A stretch of 64,000 bases of DNA from Lamellibrachia satsuma (lineage: Eukaryota > Annelida > Polychaeta > Sabellida > Siboglinidae): contig BSQZ01000098.1 in NCBI GenBank assembly GCA_033239005.1, positions 1,243,501 through 1,307,500 of the forward strand, read 5' to 3'. The notes beneath the pieces were generated by a model that did not search any database, was not told the origin of the DNA, and saw only the letters and a list, made by a program, of their open reading frames with translations. Shown one piece after another: positions 24,312-38,464 of the stretch (positions within the stretch are counted from its first letter, which is position 1; every line of letters starts with the position of its first letter). Both the position numbers and the translations under genes were made by a program.

Positions 24312-25716
24312 TTAATAGCGCGAGCCACAGCAGTTGTTGCACGAGCTGACACAACGACGGCGTCTGCAGTCGTAGTGACGTCTGTACCAGGGGCATCGCT
24401 TGTAGCGAAGGGGACGTCCGTACTTGCACATAACGTAGCTGCCGCAACCGTTGCACACGGTCGACTGCCAGCCCGAGTACTTCTCACAGTAATTCTCTCT
24501 GCAGCCTGTGGCAAAGGTTACGTATCCATGTTACGTATAGTGTCACTGTATTCAATCGGAACATAAAGAAACCCGCATATGATTAATTATTCCCATAAAA
24601 GTAATCAATAAATAATGTAATTAAGTATTCTTACAATAATATGTCGTGTAGTACAACATCACGTGGAGTCAATGTAAGCAGTAATGCTACTACTAGGCTT
24701 TTCCGTTTTTCAATAATCAAAACGTTAAAGTCAGTATAGTTATGGTGCATTACCATTCGGTTGTACCAATTGTGTATAAGGTTTCTCACCCTGCGATAAC
24801 GAACATGAACAGTATTACGTTAATGTGAATAATGATGTAGATACGCACCGCAACGACCACGACCAGGATAGAAGGATTGATTATTTCCACAAGAGTGGTA
24901 GGACATAGCGCCACGGTTGCATTCGTAGTAGTAACGACCAACGAAGTATGACGATGAGTAGGAGTGCATGTTTCGGGAGTATGCGCAGCGATCATTGCAC
25001 ATTCCTTGAAAACAAAACATAACATATTATAGTACATAATGTAATTTTTTTGAAGTATTGATTTGATAAGGAATTGAAGTTTACAAGTAAGAATAGCATT
25101 GATACAGGTTTGTGTATATAACATAATTTTTATAATGCAATTTTTATGATATGAAAATAATACGCATATGTCAGTGTTTGTCTTAATAGAAAATTGTAGA
25201 CGATGTGTACATTTATATACAAATATTGCAATATTTTAGACCAACTGTTAAATGCCTCACCATAGCACGATTGTTTCGAGAGAAAAACAGACAGTCAAAC
25301 TACCAAATTAATTAAAGACGAAGTAATCGATACACATACCACAGCTTCCAGAAACAGTTACGCATTGGTTCGTAGGGCAACGGCCATACTGTACTCTCCT
25401 GTTTTGACAGTAGTAGTAGTAGGGCATCGGCTTTGACAGGGATGGGTAGAAGAAGTTGGAACGACGATTGTTGCAGCAATCGTAGTTGAAGCCATTATAG
25501 CAGCCATTGTAGTTGAAAGCTGAAAAGAGAAACATGTGGTAATTGTTAGATTAACTTTTTATATAAAATTCCCGCAATGCATCAATGAATGCTCGCACAG
25601 GTATATACGTTCACATGTACGTACACACAAACAAATTGACATATTCGTAATCATATCATACCTTCAGCTGCATATATCGCAACAAGCACCAAAAATGCAA
25701 CGAAAAACTTCGCCAT
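24312..25716 (-). CDS. Secreted Tyr/Cys-rich three-module protein, copy 3
   Basis: Exons: 25716-25662, 25519-25340, 25004-24849 and 24505-24312, encoding 194 residues. Exon 2 is 180 bases instead of 177: the mature start reads AFNYNGC where copies 1 and 2 have ANYDGC, so a residue was added and Asp became Asn. The signal peptide has Leu to Phe (MAKFFVAFLVLVAIYAAE). Module 3 has His as in copy 1. All splice sites and phases are intact. The changes lie in the signal peptide and at the N terminus, leaving the cysteines unchanged. Confidence 0.8.
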
Positions 25717-26273
25717 GACGTCTGGTTTTCTTCTGAAACACATAGGGATGTTATACGATATTACTATTTCGTTGTTACTCTTATTCACGTCTCGCTATTA
25801 TGAATAATGCAATATTAGGGAAATGGGTAGGATACCGTTTGCAAACATTGCCATCGAAAGCATTAGACTCCATGGCATATGGGCAAGATAGACAATAGAG
25901 TCATCAATCAACATTTTGTGAACAATGTGTAGCTCACACTGTTCAACTAGCTGTCAGTTATAGGGTTTAAGATATTGTCACAACTCGCTAATTACATAAT
26001 AAGTAAATAAGTTATTATTGCAAGTGCGCACTGTTCTGTTGAAAAAGTATACATCGAGCTTTTAATTCTGCTATATTATATAATGTTGAAAAAAAATATG
26101 TCTAAGAAATATATAATTCTTTTGTCTCCTCTCCATGTCCTCATACGCAATGAATTTGATGTTGTACCATTTTATTTGTTCTATATTCAGTTTTCAGTTC
26201 TGGAATGAGTTTATTTTTTACTATATGTAGGTTTATTCTTGACGGTTATCTATGTCTTGATGGCGTTACATCG

Positions 26274-26393
<120 letters not shown>

Positions 26394-26962
26394 TTACATT
26401 GAACGACATTTTGTATCACATGTATATGTCGCTGCTGGCTCGGTCACTTGCATCTAAGACATCCATGATATTAACATATGTATTTGGCTACAACAATAAT
26501 ACCAGCAACTGTTGTTTTTTTAACGTGAAAAGAACATGTAACATTACACGTTCAAACGTTCTCGTTTAGTTCAGGCGGAATTATTTTTTCCTAAATTAAA
26601 ATACTGCGCTAACAATGTGCGCCTGAAACATGCAGTGAATGTTATGATGCGTTGCGTAAACATTGCATATATATTTCAAATGTTATCAAAAATCTTCGCG
26701 CACGTTTCCTGAAAATGGGACAATATCTACTAAGACCCGAAATGGCAATATGTATTTACTATGAGGCTTCCCTTTGTGTTATAGTGAGACAGTAAAAGGA
26801 GACATTTGTTAACGTCATATACGACTACGTATAACACATGTGTTATTGAACAATACGATATTAAAATATCATTAAGGTGTAAAAAAATCGAATCTAGAAA
26901 ACAGGTAGTTACAAGAACCGTTCATTACTGTATAAACGGAACAAACGAAACGTTTTACTTAC

Positions 26963-27031
26963 CGAGCAGACAACAGATCTTCCTATGAAGCCAATGGTGC
27001 TCAAGTCTGCCAATGTCTCTCAATATATACA
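26963..27031 (-). promoter_or_regulatory. TATA promoter and non-coding exon 1, unit 3
   Basis: TATATATT on the minus strand at 27029-27022 and donor CTCG|GTAAGTA with exon end 26963, as in units 1 and 2. Confidence 0.55.
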
Positions 27032-28786
27032 CAATTTTGCCTGAATCAACTATGCATCTTCACACGTCATAGCCGTTTTTAGGAAGTGCTTCCAGTCTTC
27101 ACGTATCGGAATACAAAGGGGTGTCTGGGTTGCATATACCAAACTTCCGTCACATGAAACTTTGGTATTAGTTAACTTTCCTACACAACTTTCCATCAGC
27201 CAGCCTTCCCCTTAACTATAATCATGTGAACGGAATTGAGTCGGGTTGGTTTAACAAATGAACTAACTGCACACACCTGTTCCACCTCAATTCCTACTTT
27301 CTTAGATTGTCATGATGACTCGGAGAGAAAACGTAATTTATCATGTCTAATGGCTTTGTTTGGTGAAAACTTACATTTCTCATGTTTCTCGCTCTGACGT
27401 ATGTCTACTTTTTATTGATGACATCAATATCACTTGAAGCCCCTTGTGTCTGCAATCTCGTAATTAACGTCGGTAAACTTCAACGAATGGAAAACAAAGA
27501 CTACGGTCGGCGGTCGCACAGACGACGTCATACCTTAGACTTCGTGTTCTTACATATGATAGTGAAGCACGCAAACTGGGATAGTCTGCGCGAAAAAATG
27601 TCCAATGTTCATCGTCTATTTCGTGGTTGAATGCTGTTTGGAAAAAAGCGTCGACAATGACATGAATTATTTTCTGCTTTCATAGATTGGCAGCATACCT
27701 CGGAAAGAACACGTAATTCATCACGTCTTGTGGTGTACTGGGGTTAAAAACTACTTTTTAAATTAATGGTGTAATAAAAAGTTGACTTTTCGCTTAAATT
27801 TGTAGCGATGCTAGTATGTCTTGGTGCGATTACCTCGGCACTGTGTAAATGCACAGTGAAACATGCCAACAGGGAAAGTCTGCTCTAAACAGCATGTTTT
27901 GTTCACCAGCGTTTTATTCGATGGATCCCTTTGTGGAGTTTCTTTCCATTTAATTAATTTAATTCTTTCTCACTTTTACAATGATATATGTTTTCAAGCA
28001 CGAAACTCCCCCCTTGCTTCCCGACAAGAAATGATATAATTTAATAATTTTCTCAAACATATATCAATTGTTTGAGCAAACAATTCTTGATTGAAAATTC
28101 AATGATTGGCAATAACCCTTCGCCTAGCATTGATTGAATTATCTCGCATTGTTGTCGTGTATCCATATACTCCTTTTGACTATTTTGTATTGTCTTCTAA
28201 ATCAGGTTAATCGATCAGCCATATTATTAATGAGAGTGGAATCATTTTTAATGCAATCGTTTGTCTTGTATTAATGTCCAATAATTGTGAAAATCTCGTT
28301 GCTTGCATGTCATTTCATAAAGTTCGCTTCAGCCATTGTTGATCGCGCTTCTTTTTATTCAATGTCAAAAACCTGTAATATGCTATGACATTTGAATGTA
28401 AAAGCCATTTCATAAAACTATTAGTGCAGGGACAGTTGCTGTTAGAAATACATATAATGGAAAACCAACTGGAGAAAACAGTTAGGTACATATAAAAGGT
28501 TACTAAGCGCCATGCAATCTCATACACCCTAATGAGTTCCAAACTGTGATGTCGGTCTAATTTTGACTGATGTCATCTGTATAGCTTGAGGCTTGAGGTA
28601 ACGCAATCGACGTGTGTTTGCCGGCAACATTACAGTAGTACAATTATGAGGGCTAATGACACTGAAACTCAGACTTGTATAAAATGCGCTTCCACTGTTG
28701 CAAAGTTTTTTTGGTATGGACAAAGAGGCGAGTCTTGACTTGCGCAGTGATGACATGGGACTTGACCTGTTCGCATAGACAACGAC

Positions 28787-29840
28787 TTGAGACTTGATTT
28801 GAATTTGCATGCGCCCCTATGTCTGAGGATCTGGAAAGCAAATAAATGGCCCAGAGATTGGTCTCAATCCATGATTATTCCATTTCTGGAAAGGGGAATT
28901 TTAAGACTAGTTAAAACTTATATAACAATCAGCCTCATCAATCACCGAAGCAATATCATGCTACGAATCATCTTTATTAAGATTTTAGCAAGATTTAAAA
29001 ACGGCCCAGATGGCAAGTGGACAAGGAAACCATTGGCTTATCGAGAATCCATCAGATTTCATCTACGTGTTACCCCTGTCCTGATATAAGTGTCAAACTT
29101 GTTTTTAAACATATTCCCGCTACTAGCGTTTATACAATTCGTAGATAATTTGTTGTATTTATTTATTGTCATATGTGAGAAAGAGTACTTCCTGATATCC
29201 AATCTACCCTGATACTTTATTAACTTTACCTCGTGCTCACTAGTTCTTCTATTTCTCTTGAGAGAGAAAACATGTTTCTATCAATATTTTGATACACATT
29301 CAATATCTTTAAAACTTCAATCTGATCTCTTCTTAACCTCCTTATCTCTAGAGTTGTTCAACCATATTCTTTCAAGCGTTCTTAATAACTAAGGTCTCTC
29401 ACTTCTGGAATAATTTTAATTCAATCTCCTCAAATGAAAAGCACCACACAAACTGGCCGAAGACCATGTCTTGAATTAGGGCCGTAAGAAGATGTAAGTC
29501 TGATCATATAAAATATATCTGCTTCACCAAAGACACCTGATCCACAATTTCATTGATTTTAAGAATGCGATCGTCCGTATATGGCACAAAGTCTTATGAC
29601 AAGTAGTGATGAACGACAACTCCGACGAACATGTGATGCAAGTTATAGAGGCAGGTTTCGCCACCTCAAACAGTATTATACTTCTAAACTACCAATTTGG
29701 AGAACTTTTCAGGAAAAATGTACGAATTTGTAAGGGGTGCCCGCTCTCGCATGTTCTCTTCAACATATTCCGCGACGACATCATGCAGAAGACCCCCGAA
29801 GACTTCAACACCACCATGTCTATTGGTCTAAGTCGAATTA
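28787..29840 (+). pseudogene. Decayed non-LTR reverse transcriptase, unit 3
   Basis: Counterpart of 6060-7100, but it retains the reverse-transcriptase palm motif (CKGCPLSHVLFNIFRDDIM) around 29730-29790. It contains the nested minus-strand LINE tail. Still interrupted by stops. Confidence 0.78.
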
Positions 29841-30384
29841 GTAATTTTCATTTTCTGAAAGCTATTACCTTCATGACAAGCAGCGAGAATGAACGTCAAG
29901 CACCTTCTCAAAATTGCATATATTAATTAGTTGTGGACTCGATCAACAGAAAACTGTGTTGTATTGTAAAGCGCTTTGAAAAGGCTAAAATAACTGAAAC
30001 AGCACTATACAAGACTTCAACATTATTGTTATTAATTGTAATATGCTCACTGGAAAGTTTCCATAGTTGTGTGTCTTTTACGGCAGACTTGTTATTAATT
30101 ATTTTACTGTCCATGTGGTCACCACGCCCAGCCGCCTATGGCTGGGCCACACAGAGGCTTTTGTGCGGCTTGTATTCAACGCTAGGACAAAGTCAGACAC
30201 GCCATACGCCGGCAGAAGTTTCTTGGCAATGTTCACACAAGGAATGTGGCATGGATAACGACAACATCGGCCGGGGAAAGGAATAAATATATACTATGCA
30301 GCATTAACTATCGTAACTATACTTTATTATTTATTATAAAACGAGTACTTGCGTTGTGATCACTGAGGCGTTGTTGTCTATGAT

Positions 30385-30521
30385 TTAGCGGTGGTATATA
30401 TAGGTGTTGGTTGTGGAGGTTTTTGGTTGTGATGGTGGACGTTGTGGTGTTACAGTTGTTGTTTGTGGTACCTTTGTCAGTGATGATGGTGTTGGTAAGG
30501 ATTTTGGTCGAGATTTTGTAA
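30385..30521 (-). CDS. Possible Pro/Thr-rich terminal exon 2, unit 3
   Basis: Counterpart of 7637-7773 with the longer T-run, so the tail ends as in unit 1. One Pro is changed to Arg near the start (KSRPKSLPTP). Confidence 0.28.
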
Positions 30522-30919
30522 CTGTAATAGCAGTAATATATGTATTAAATAATTCATCGCGTTTTATGGCGTAGTGGTTTGAAAAATTGCATTTCACTTT
30601 ACAGGTGTAATTAAAAAGGGACTTCTCGCATGCATTTATAACGATGCTAGTATGTCTTGCAACGATTACTGCGGTACTGTCTCAGTGCATTCATCGACAA
30701 AGTAATTGTGTAAGGTTTGTTTGACAAAGTAAATAATCGCACACACACGATCCACCTCATGTTGTGATTTCTTAGATTGTCACGCTAACTCGGAGAGAAC
30801 AAATAATTCATCACCTCTTATGGTGTACAGGTTAAAAAACGACATTTCAACTTGGCGGTGTAATTAATATTGTGTCTTGCCGCATACATTTGCAGCGAAG
30901 CTGGGATATCAATGATTAA

Positions 30920-31686
30920 ACTTTCCTTGTGCGGGCGTACTGCGAAGGTACTATCGATGGTGGATCTTCCTGCTCTGAACCCGCACTGGGATTCTGGGTA
31001 GACACGTGAGGCAAGTTTCTGAAGTCTGATTAGCAGGACCCGAGCGAAGGCCTTCCCCACAATGTTCAATAATGATATGGCCGTATAGTTGTTGCAGTCA
31101 CTGTGGTCGCTTTTGTTTTTGTACAAGGTGACTATTGTAGCATCCCGCATTTCTTGTTCCTTCATTCCAGCAGAGACGGAGCAGTTGATGTAGGTGCTGT
31201 AGTAAGGCGGGCTTCGCACACTTGATCACTTCTGGCGGTATGATGTCGCATCCTGGTGCCTTGCCGCAAGAGAGGGAGTCAATAGCTTTGCTCAGGTCCT
31301 CGACTGTGGGCTCGTTGTCCAGCTCCTCCATCATAGGCAAGTTCCTGATGGCGTTGAGAGCAGCATTAGTAACGACTGTTTCTCGGGAGTACAGTTCTGA
31401 ATAATGATCAACCCATCGTCCATCTGTTGATCCCGGTCTTTGAGCATTTCTCCTGGTGTGGATTTCAGTTGAGCCATCTCTCCTGATGTGGATTTCAGTA
31501 GAGTCATCTTCCTAACAATGGGGCCAACAGCTATCTTGATGCCATCGTACACGCCGCGTACGTTTCCACAGTCGACTGAGCTTTGAATACTCTTGAACAG
31601 TTTCAGCCAGTAGTCATTTGCACAGCGTCTTGCTGCGCGTTGTACGATGCTCCGTGCAGATCTGAGAGCCGACAGTGTTTTCTCGC
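30920..31686 (-). pseudogene. Internal LINE fragment, unit 3
   Basis: Counterpart of 8177-8939 with the same ends. Here one frame spans from the finger motif MRDATIVTLYKNKSD through QCGFRAGRSTIDS without the indel seen in units 1 and 2. It is still lacking both catalytic centres. Confidence 0.85.
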
Positions 31687-33208
31687 TTGCTATTATACAG
31701 GTGCACAATTGTGGGCATTCTTTTAAAATACGTCGTTATTTTGTTAGTTTTAATATTTTTAGAAACTATTAAGAGTCAATGAATTTATTGTATAATATTA
31801 TACAAATGTACCTGTTCGCTTTGATTAATTATATCTGAAAGAGAGAGCAGAGGTGTATGGCTTGCTTAAGTATTGATTAGGTCCAAACCAGCATGGCCTG
31901 CCTACTTGGTATTTCGCTGGAACAAGGTATCTAATTAAATTACATAATGCACCAAGAAATATTATGACGTGATGACATAGCAACGTTAGCAATCTTTGGT
32001 CGGGAACTATCCGGGGATTAATTTATGTTTGTACTATTCCATACAATATGTCAAACCGTTTACGTCAACACATTATTCAAATAAAATTAGTCAAAAAACA
32101 CAAATTGCCAACCATCCTCCTTTGTCCATATTTATCTTCGTCTTAACGTAAACCATAGTTCAATCTTATCATCTCTCGATTTTTAATAGCCGTCCATTAA
32201 TCGCTTATCCATCATTTTTCAATTCGTCACGTCAGTGATTTCGGTATGTCCTGTAGCAATTACCTCTTCGTCTTACTCGATCTATCATTTTGTGTCAGAA
32301 ATCATGATTAGGAAGATTGGATTTCTCGTGTTATGCAATATGTTGCCTTGTTTTCTCAGCTCGCATTAGTTAACGTCCGTCCAATGTTAAAATATCGCGG
32401 TGCGTGGGTCTTCACTTTCAGCCTCGTGTAGCCAGTTTTCATAATTCGTCCTTGGTATATCTGACGACAACTTCAACATAAGTTTGACGTCTTCTGTTAT
32501 TTTTTTTTAATACAGCTCTATGTACTTGGAAAAATATTCTCAATTTCATTCCGCCTATTTCTCGCTGTGACGTATGTCTACTTTTTATTGATGACATCGA
32601 TATCGCTTGAAGATCATTGTGTCTGCAACCTAGTAATTGACGACGTTATAATTCAACAAATACAAAACAAAGACTTCGGACTTCGGTCGCACAGCCGACG
32701 TCATAGCTTAGACTTCGTATTCTTAACATATGACAGTGGAGCACGCAAGTGTCAGTGTTTGCGAGTCATTTCAACATGCTCGCTGTAGCCCGTGTTCATG
32801 CCGCTTTTTTTACTAAATATCCAAACCCTCAATATGCTATGACATTTGAATGTAAAAGTCATTTCACAAAACATATAGTACAGGAAGAGTTGCATTTAGA
32901 AATATATATAATTGTATCACGCGAAAATTTTGCGCAAAAGACGACATCTTGATGATGAAACATGCATCCAGTGACATCTTTCTAGTTCCCAGCTGTAAAG
33001 TCGGTCTAGTTTTTACTGATGTCATTAGCATCGCTTGACTCTCCTTGTTTCGTAATTGAAGACTTTCAAAGTCAACGAATATAAAAACACAAACTTCGGA
33101 CAATGCTAATGTTATCGATGTTACAGCTGAGGGTTCGTTCTGTGAAAGAATGGCAGAGAATCACGCAATCTTTGAAAGCCCGCGCAAAAACGAACAAGAA
33201 GAGAGACA

Positions 33209-33613
33209 TCAATCGTCGAACCATGCGTAATCGCTACAGAGCACTCGCTGTATCCATCGTCCCCTCCCGATAGGAGAGCTGACTCTGAAAGTAGAGACAG
33301 AGAGATGCGTACAACTATTTGAAACGAAATACTGATGCAGTCCACTGCGAATTTCATATACTGGACACAAAACATACGAATATTTGAGATAACATGTCAA
33401 TTCCCTTCCTAGAAAGCAAGGACCCGTGTTAGCATCGATGAAACATCGAAAGCTCTCCTGATTTAGCCAGTCAACCGAAACAATAACATTCGAGAAAACC
33501 ATGCACAATGGAAGGAAAGAGAAGAAGGGGCCGCCATATAGAGAACTGTCTAGATAACATACAAGAATTGACACATCGAAAACTACGACCCTGCTACACA
33601 CAGCAGAGGACAT
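33209..33613 (-). CDS. Membrane ORF, weakly XK-related-like, unit 3
   Basis: Counterpart of 21864-22311, with the 44-codon segment present and about 134 codons open. Small indels near the N-terminal side shift the frame relative to unit 2, replacing the start of the first hydrophobic segment. Probably a relic or an exon of unknown gene. Confidence 0.22.
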   Translation of the reverse strand: MSSAVCSRVVVFDVSILVCYLDSSLYGGPFFSFLPLCMVFSNVIVSVDWLNQESFRCFIDANTGPCFLGRELTCYLKYSYVLCPVYEIRSGLHQYFVSNSCTHLSVSTFRVSSPIGRGRWIQRVLCSDYAWFDD

Positions 33614-34504
33614 GCAACGCTGGCGATGACTGTGTGTGAATGAGACACCTACGACCGTCCTGTCAATGGATGAAGGTGAAGTTGATTTGTTCTTGGACTA
33701 GGACTCGAAGTAAACCCATATCTAAAAGCTTTGCTGTTTGGCTGCTGCTCGCAGTTGATGCACAACCCTTGTTTCTCGAATAGATGACCAATAACATGAT
33801 TCATAAATCATCGGTTTAAAGCAGTGCCACAAGGATACTGAATGCTTCGTGTTTGCCACATATTTCTATGCAGACTTCCTACTGATTTTTAAGTTATTTT
33901 GCTGATTTGTTTTCATGAATTCATGCTGCCTTAATTTTCACGAATACAGCAAAATGTTGTAATAATAACAATATACTGTGTGGTGTCGACAGAAATTCAG
34001 ATGATTATGTTGATGGTGTTAATACACAATACCATCTCGTCTGAATAGAACATAAAATGGAGATATAATAGATAGTTGTAATATTGTTTCAAATCAGCAG
34101 TCGTAACATGAGGCTAGCCGGAGGAAACCACACTAAACACACTAAATATTGTTTTAATTAAACAAACGAATTTAGTAGACAGGTCCCATGAACGTTGTTC
34201 ACGATACTTTTCTATTTCTGTCTGTCATGCAAAATGCTTACAAGGTCGGTACATGCTATGAAGAATTCAGGCCGAAATATTAAGGTAAGCATGCTCAACC
34301 TGGTATTTTCTAATAAATAAACTCAAGCCTCACAAAAATTAAGACCGTGCTCTCTCGAAAGTTTTATAGGACGATCTCTGTCAGTTTATCAGACAGTGTA
34401 ATTTCTCCGCTTCTTTTAAAATAGTCTTTAATAAAAACTTTTATTCAAAACTGCATCCATGCCTGTGTTGTAATGTAAAGCACTATGAAAAAACCAAAGG
34501 ACTA

Positions 34505-34635
34505 TTTTTGCATATATTATAAATGTGGTTGTCGTGGTGTTGGTTGTAGTTGAGGAAATATAGGGTGTGGTTGTGTTGGTTGTGGTGTTATAAGGGTTGG
34601 AGTTGGTGACTTTGGTGAAGGTGTTGGTAATGGTG
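34505..34635 (-). CDS. Possible Pro/Thr-rich terminal exon, unit 4
   Basis: Counterpart of 327-453; the Pro/Thr-rich frame and stop are retained although the neighbouring Cys-rich gene is deleted in this unit. Confidence 0.2.
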
Positions 34636-35384
34636 TTGGTGGTCTTTGAATAACCGCAATAGAAGTATTACTGGTAGAAAGGAAGATATATTAATATTAT
34701 CATTACATATAGTAGAAATCATGCAGAACTAGAGCTAACACTTGTGGAAGCAAATGTAGAAGACGGGCTAACCGCGGTAGTAACTTGCGATTTATTGTGA
34801 CAATATGGATGGCAACACGCCAAACATGTAATGTGTATGTGTGGATAATGTGGACGGAGTCACATAGTTGTGGGGATTTTCCTCGTGATTTCCTCAACAC
34901 TATTTATTTACGATCCACAAGTAATATTCTCTACAGGATCAATATATATTTAACTTGTCACATTTGAGACGTGTACATGAGCTTTTTATTTTATACACGT
35001 TACAAGTTCGGCGGGTTGAACCTCGCAAATGTTGAAGCATTATTCCAACATACTAATTAGGTGTGGAAAAAGGATACTATTTTAAATCATACGGTCACTG
35101 TTGATTCGGGTTTAGTATATTTGTGAGTCACACTCAGAGTTGCTTTAACGAAGTTTCTCTTCGGATACTGCCCACTTATTTCCTCGATAACTTCAAGACA
35201 CAGAACATTCATTGCAAAGCAGGAGCTTTATTGTAGCATTTTATTCACATAATCGTTGTGGTCACAAACGAATGCGTAGACATGTGTTCCGAAGAATCAT
35301 CCATCCGCACTTGCTCGCTTGTTCCAGTTGTCTTCGAAGACCAGTGAACGCCACTGCAAAACGGTGAAAAAAGTTGTGTAATTA

Positions 35385-35400
35385 AAATTTTCTATTTCGT
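35385..35400. other. Deletion junction removing the Cys-rich coding region, unit 4
   Basis: The left flank (gtgtaattaaaat) matches unit 1 up to about 1202 and the right flank (ctatttcgt, then tactcttattcagctc) matches unit 1 from about 2919. About 1.7 kb is absent, comprising all four coding exons, their introns and the acceptor of the signal-peptide exon. No inserted sequence or long homology is seen at the join. Confidence 0.92.
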
Positions 35401-35891
35401 TTTTACTCTTATTCAGCTCTCGTTATTATGAATAATGCAATATTAGGGAAATGGGTAGGATACCATTTGCAAACATTGCCATCGAAAGCATTAGACTCCA
35501 TGGCATATGGGCAAGATAGACAATAGAGACATCAATCAACATTTTGTGAACAATGTGTAGCTCACACTGTTCAACTAGCTGTCAGTTATAGGGATTAAGA
35601 TATTGCAACTGCTCTCAAATTAGATAATTAGTAAATAACTTATTATTGCAATTGCGCACTGTTCCGTTGAAAAAGCATACCTCGAGCTTTATATTATATA
35701 ATGTAGACAAAAAATATGTCTAAAAATATATAATTATATCTTCTCCTCTCCAACTGCTCATATCCAATGAATTTTATGTTGTACGATTTTGTTTGTTCCA
35801 TATTCAGTTTTCAGTTCTGGAATGAGTTTATTTTTTACTATATATATGTTTATTCTTGACGGTTATATTTGTCTTGATGACGTTACATCGT

Positions 35892-35917
35892 CACACACAC
35901 ACACAAACACACACACA

Positions 35918-35986
<69 letters not shown>

Positions 35987-36013
35987 ATACACACGCACAC
36001 ACAAACGCACGCA

Positions 36014-36084
<71 letters not shown>
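35892..36084. repeat. Impure CA/GCAC microsatellite, unit 4
   Basis: At the same site as the pure CA tracts of units 1-3, but interrupted by aaac, tcac and a run of gcac. This fits greater age or lack of the homogenisation seen in the other units. Confidence 0.93.
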
Positions 36085-36087
<3 letters not shown>

Positions 36088-36678
36088 CCCATATTCTGAT
36101 TGTCAGCATTTACATTTAACAACATTTCGTATCACATGTATATGTCGCTGCTGGCTCGGTCACTTGCATCTAAGACATCCATGATATTAACATATGTATT
36201 TGGCTACAACAATAATACCAGCAACTGTTGTTTTTTTAACGTGAAAAGAACATGTAACATTACACGTTCAAACGTTCTCGTTTAGTTCAGGCGGAATTAT
36301 TTTTTCCTAAATTAAAATACTGCGCTAACAATGTGCGCCTGAAACATGCAGTGAATGTTATGATGCGTTGCGTAAACATTGCATATATATTTCAAATGTT
36401 ATCAAAAATCTTCGCGCACGTTTCCTGAAAATGGGACAATATCTACTAAGACCCGAAATGGCAATATGTATTTACTATGAGGCTTCCCTTTGTGTTATAG
36501 TGAGACAGTAAAAGGAGACATTTGTTAACGTCATATACGACTACGTATAACACATGTGTTATTGAACAATACGATATTAAAATATCATTAAAGTGTAAAA
36601 AAATCGAATCTAGAAAACAGGTAGTTACAAGATCCGTTCATTACTGTATAAACGGAACAAACGAAACGTTTTACTTAC

Positions 36679-36747
36679 CGAGCAGACAACAGATCTTCCT
36701 ATGAAGCCAATGGTGCTCAAGTCTGCCAATGTCTCTCAATATATACA
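36679..36747 (-). promoter_or_regulatory. Orphan TATA promoter and non-coding exon 1, unit 4
   Basis: TATATATT at 36745-36738 and donor CTCG|GTAAGTA with exon end 36679 are unchanged although the coding exons are gone. If active it would make a non-coding or read-through transcript. Confidence 0.5.
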
Positions 36748-38464
36748 CAACTGTGCCTGAATCAACTATGCATCTTCACACGTCATAGCCGTTTTTAGGA
36801 AGTGCTTCCAGTCTTCACGGATCAGAATACAAAGGGGTGTCTGGGTTGCATATACCAAACTTCCGTAACATGAAACTTCCCCTTAACTATAATCATATGA
36901 ACGGAATTGTGTCGGGTTGGTTTAACAAATTAACTAACCGCACACACCTGTTCCACCTCAATTCCTACTTTCTTAGATTGTCATGATGACTCGGAGAGAA
37001 AACGTAATTTATCCTGTCTAATGATTTTGTTTGGTGAAAACTTATATTTCTCATGTTTCTCGCTCTGACGTATTTCTACTTTTTATTGATGACATCAATA
37101 TCACTTGAAGCCCCTTGTGTCTGCAACCTCGTAATTAACGTCGGTAAACGTCAACGAATAGAAAACAAAGACTACGGTCGGCGGTCGCACAGACGACGTC
37201 ATAGCTTAGACTTTGTGTTCTTACATATGATAGTGAAGCACGCAAACTGGGAAAGTCTGCGCGAAAAAATGTCCAATGTTCATCGTCTTTTTCGTGGTTG
37301 AATGCTGTTTGGAAAAAAGCGTCGACAATAACATGAATTATTTTCTGCTTTCATAGATTGGCAGCATACCTCGGAAAGAACACGTAATTCATCACGTCTT
37401 GTGGTGTACTGGGGTTAAAAACTACTTTTTAACTTAATGGTGTAATAAAAAATGGGCTTCTCGCAGAAATTCTTAGCGATGCAAGTATGTCTTGGTGCGA
37501 TTACCTCGGTACTGTGTAAATGCACAGTGAAACAGGCCAACAGGGAAAGTCTGCTCTAAACAGCATGTTTTGTTCACCAGCGTTTTATTCGATGGATCCC
37601 TTTGTGGAGTTTCTTTCTATTTAATTAATTTAATTCTTTATCACTTTTACAATGATATTTGTTTTCAAGCTCGAAACTCCCCCTTACTTCCCGACAAGAA
37701 ATGATATAATTTAATAATTTTCTCAAACATATATCAATTGTTTGAGAAAACAATTCTTGATTGAAAATTCAATGATTGGCAATAATACTCCGCCCAGCAT
37801 TGAATGAATTATCTCGCATTGTTGTCGTGTATCCATATACTCCTTTTGACTATTTTGTATTGTCTTCTAAATCAGGTTAATCGATCGGTCATATTATTAA
37901 TGAGAGTGGAATCATTTTCAATGCAATCGTTTGTCTTGTATTAAAATCCAATAATTGTGAAAGTCTCTTTGCTTGCATGTCATTTCATCAAGTTCGCTTC
38001 AGCCATTGTTGATCGCGCTTCGTTTTATTAAATGTCAAAAACCTGTAATATGCTATGACATTTGAATGTAAAAGCCATTTCATAAAACTATTAGTGCAGG
38101 GACAGTTGCTGTTAAAAATACATATAATGGAAAACCAACTGGAGAAAACAGTTAGGTACATATAAAAGGTTACTAAGCGCCATGCAATATCATACTCGCT
38201 AATGATTTCCCAACTGTGATGTCGGTCTAGTTTTGACTGATGTCATCTGTATAGCTTGAGGCTTGAGGTAACGCAATCAACATTTTCAATCGACGTGTGT
38301 TTGCCGGCAACATTACAGTAGTACAATTATGAGTGCTAATGACACTGAACCTCAGACTTGTATAAAATGCGCTTCCACTGTTGCAAAGTGTTTTTGGTAT
38401 GGACAAAGAGTCTTTACTTTCGCAATGATGACATGGGACTTGACCTGTTCGCATAGACAACGAC

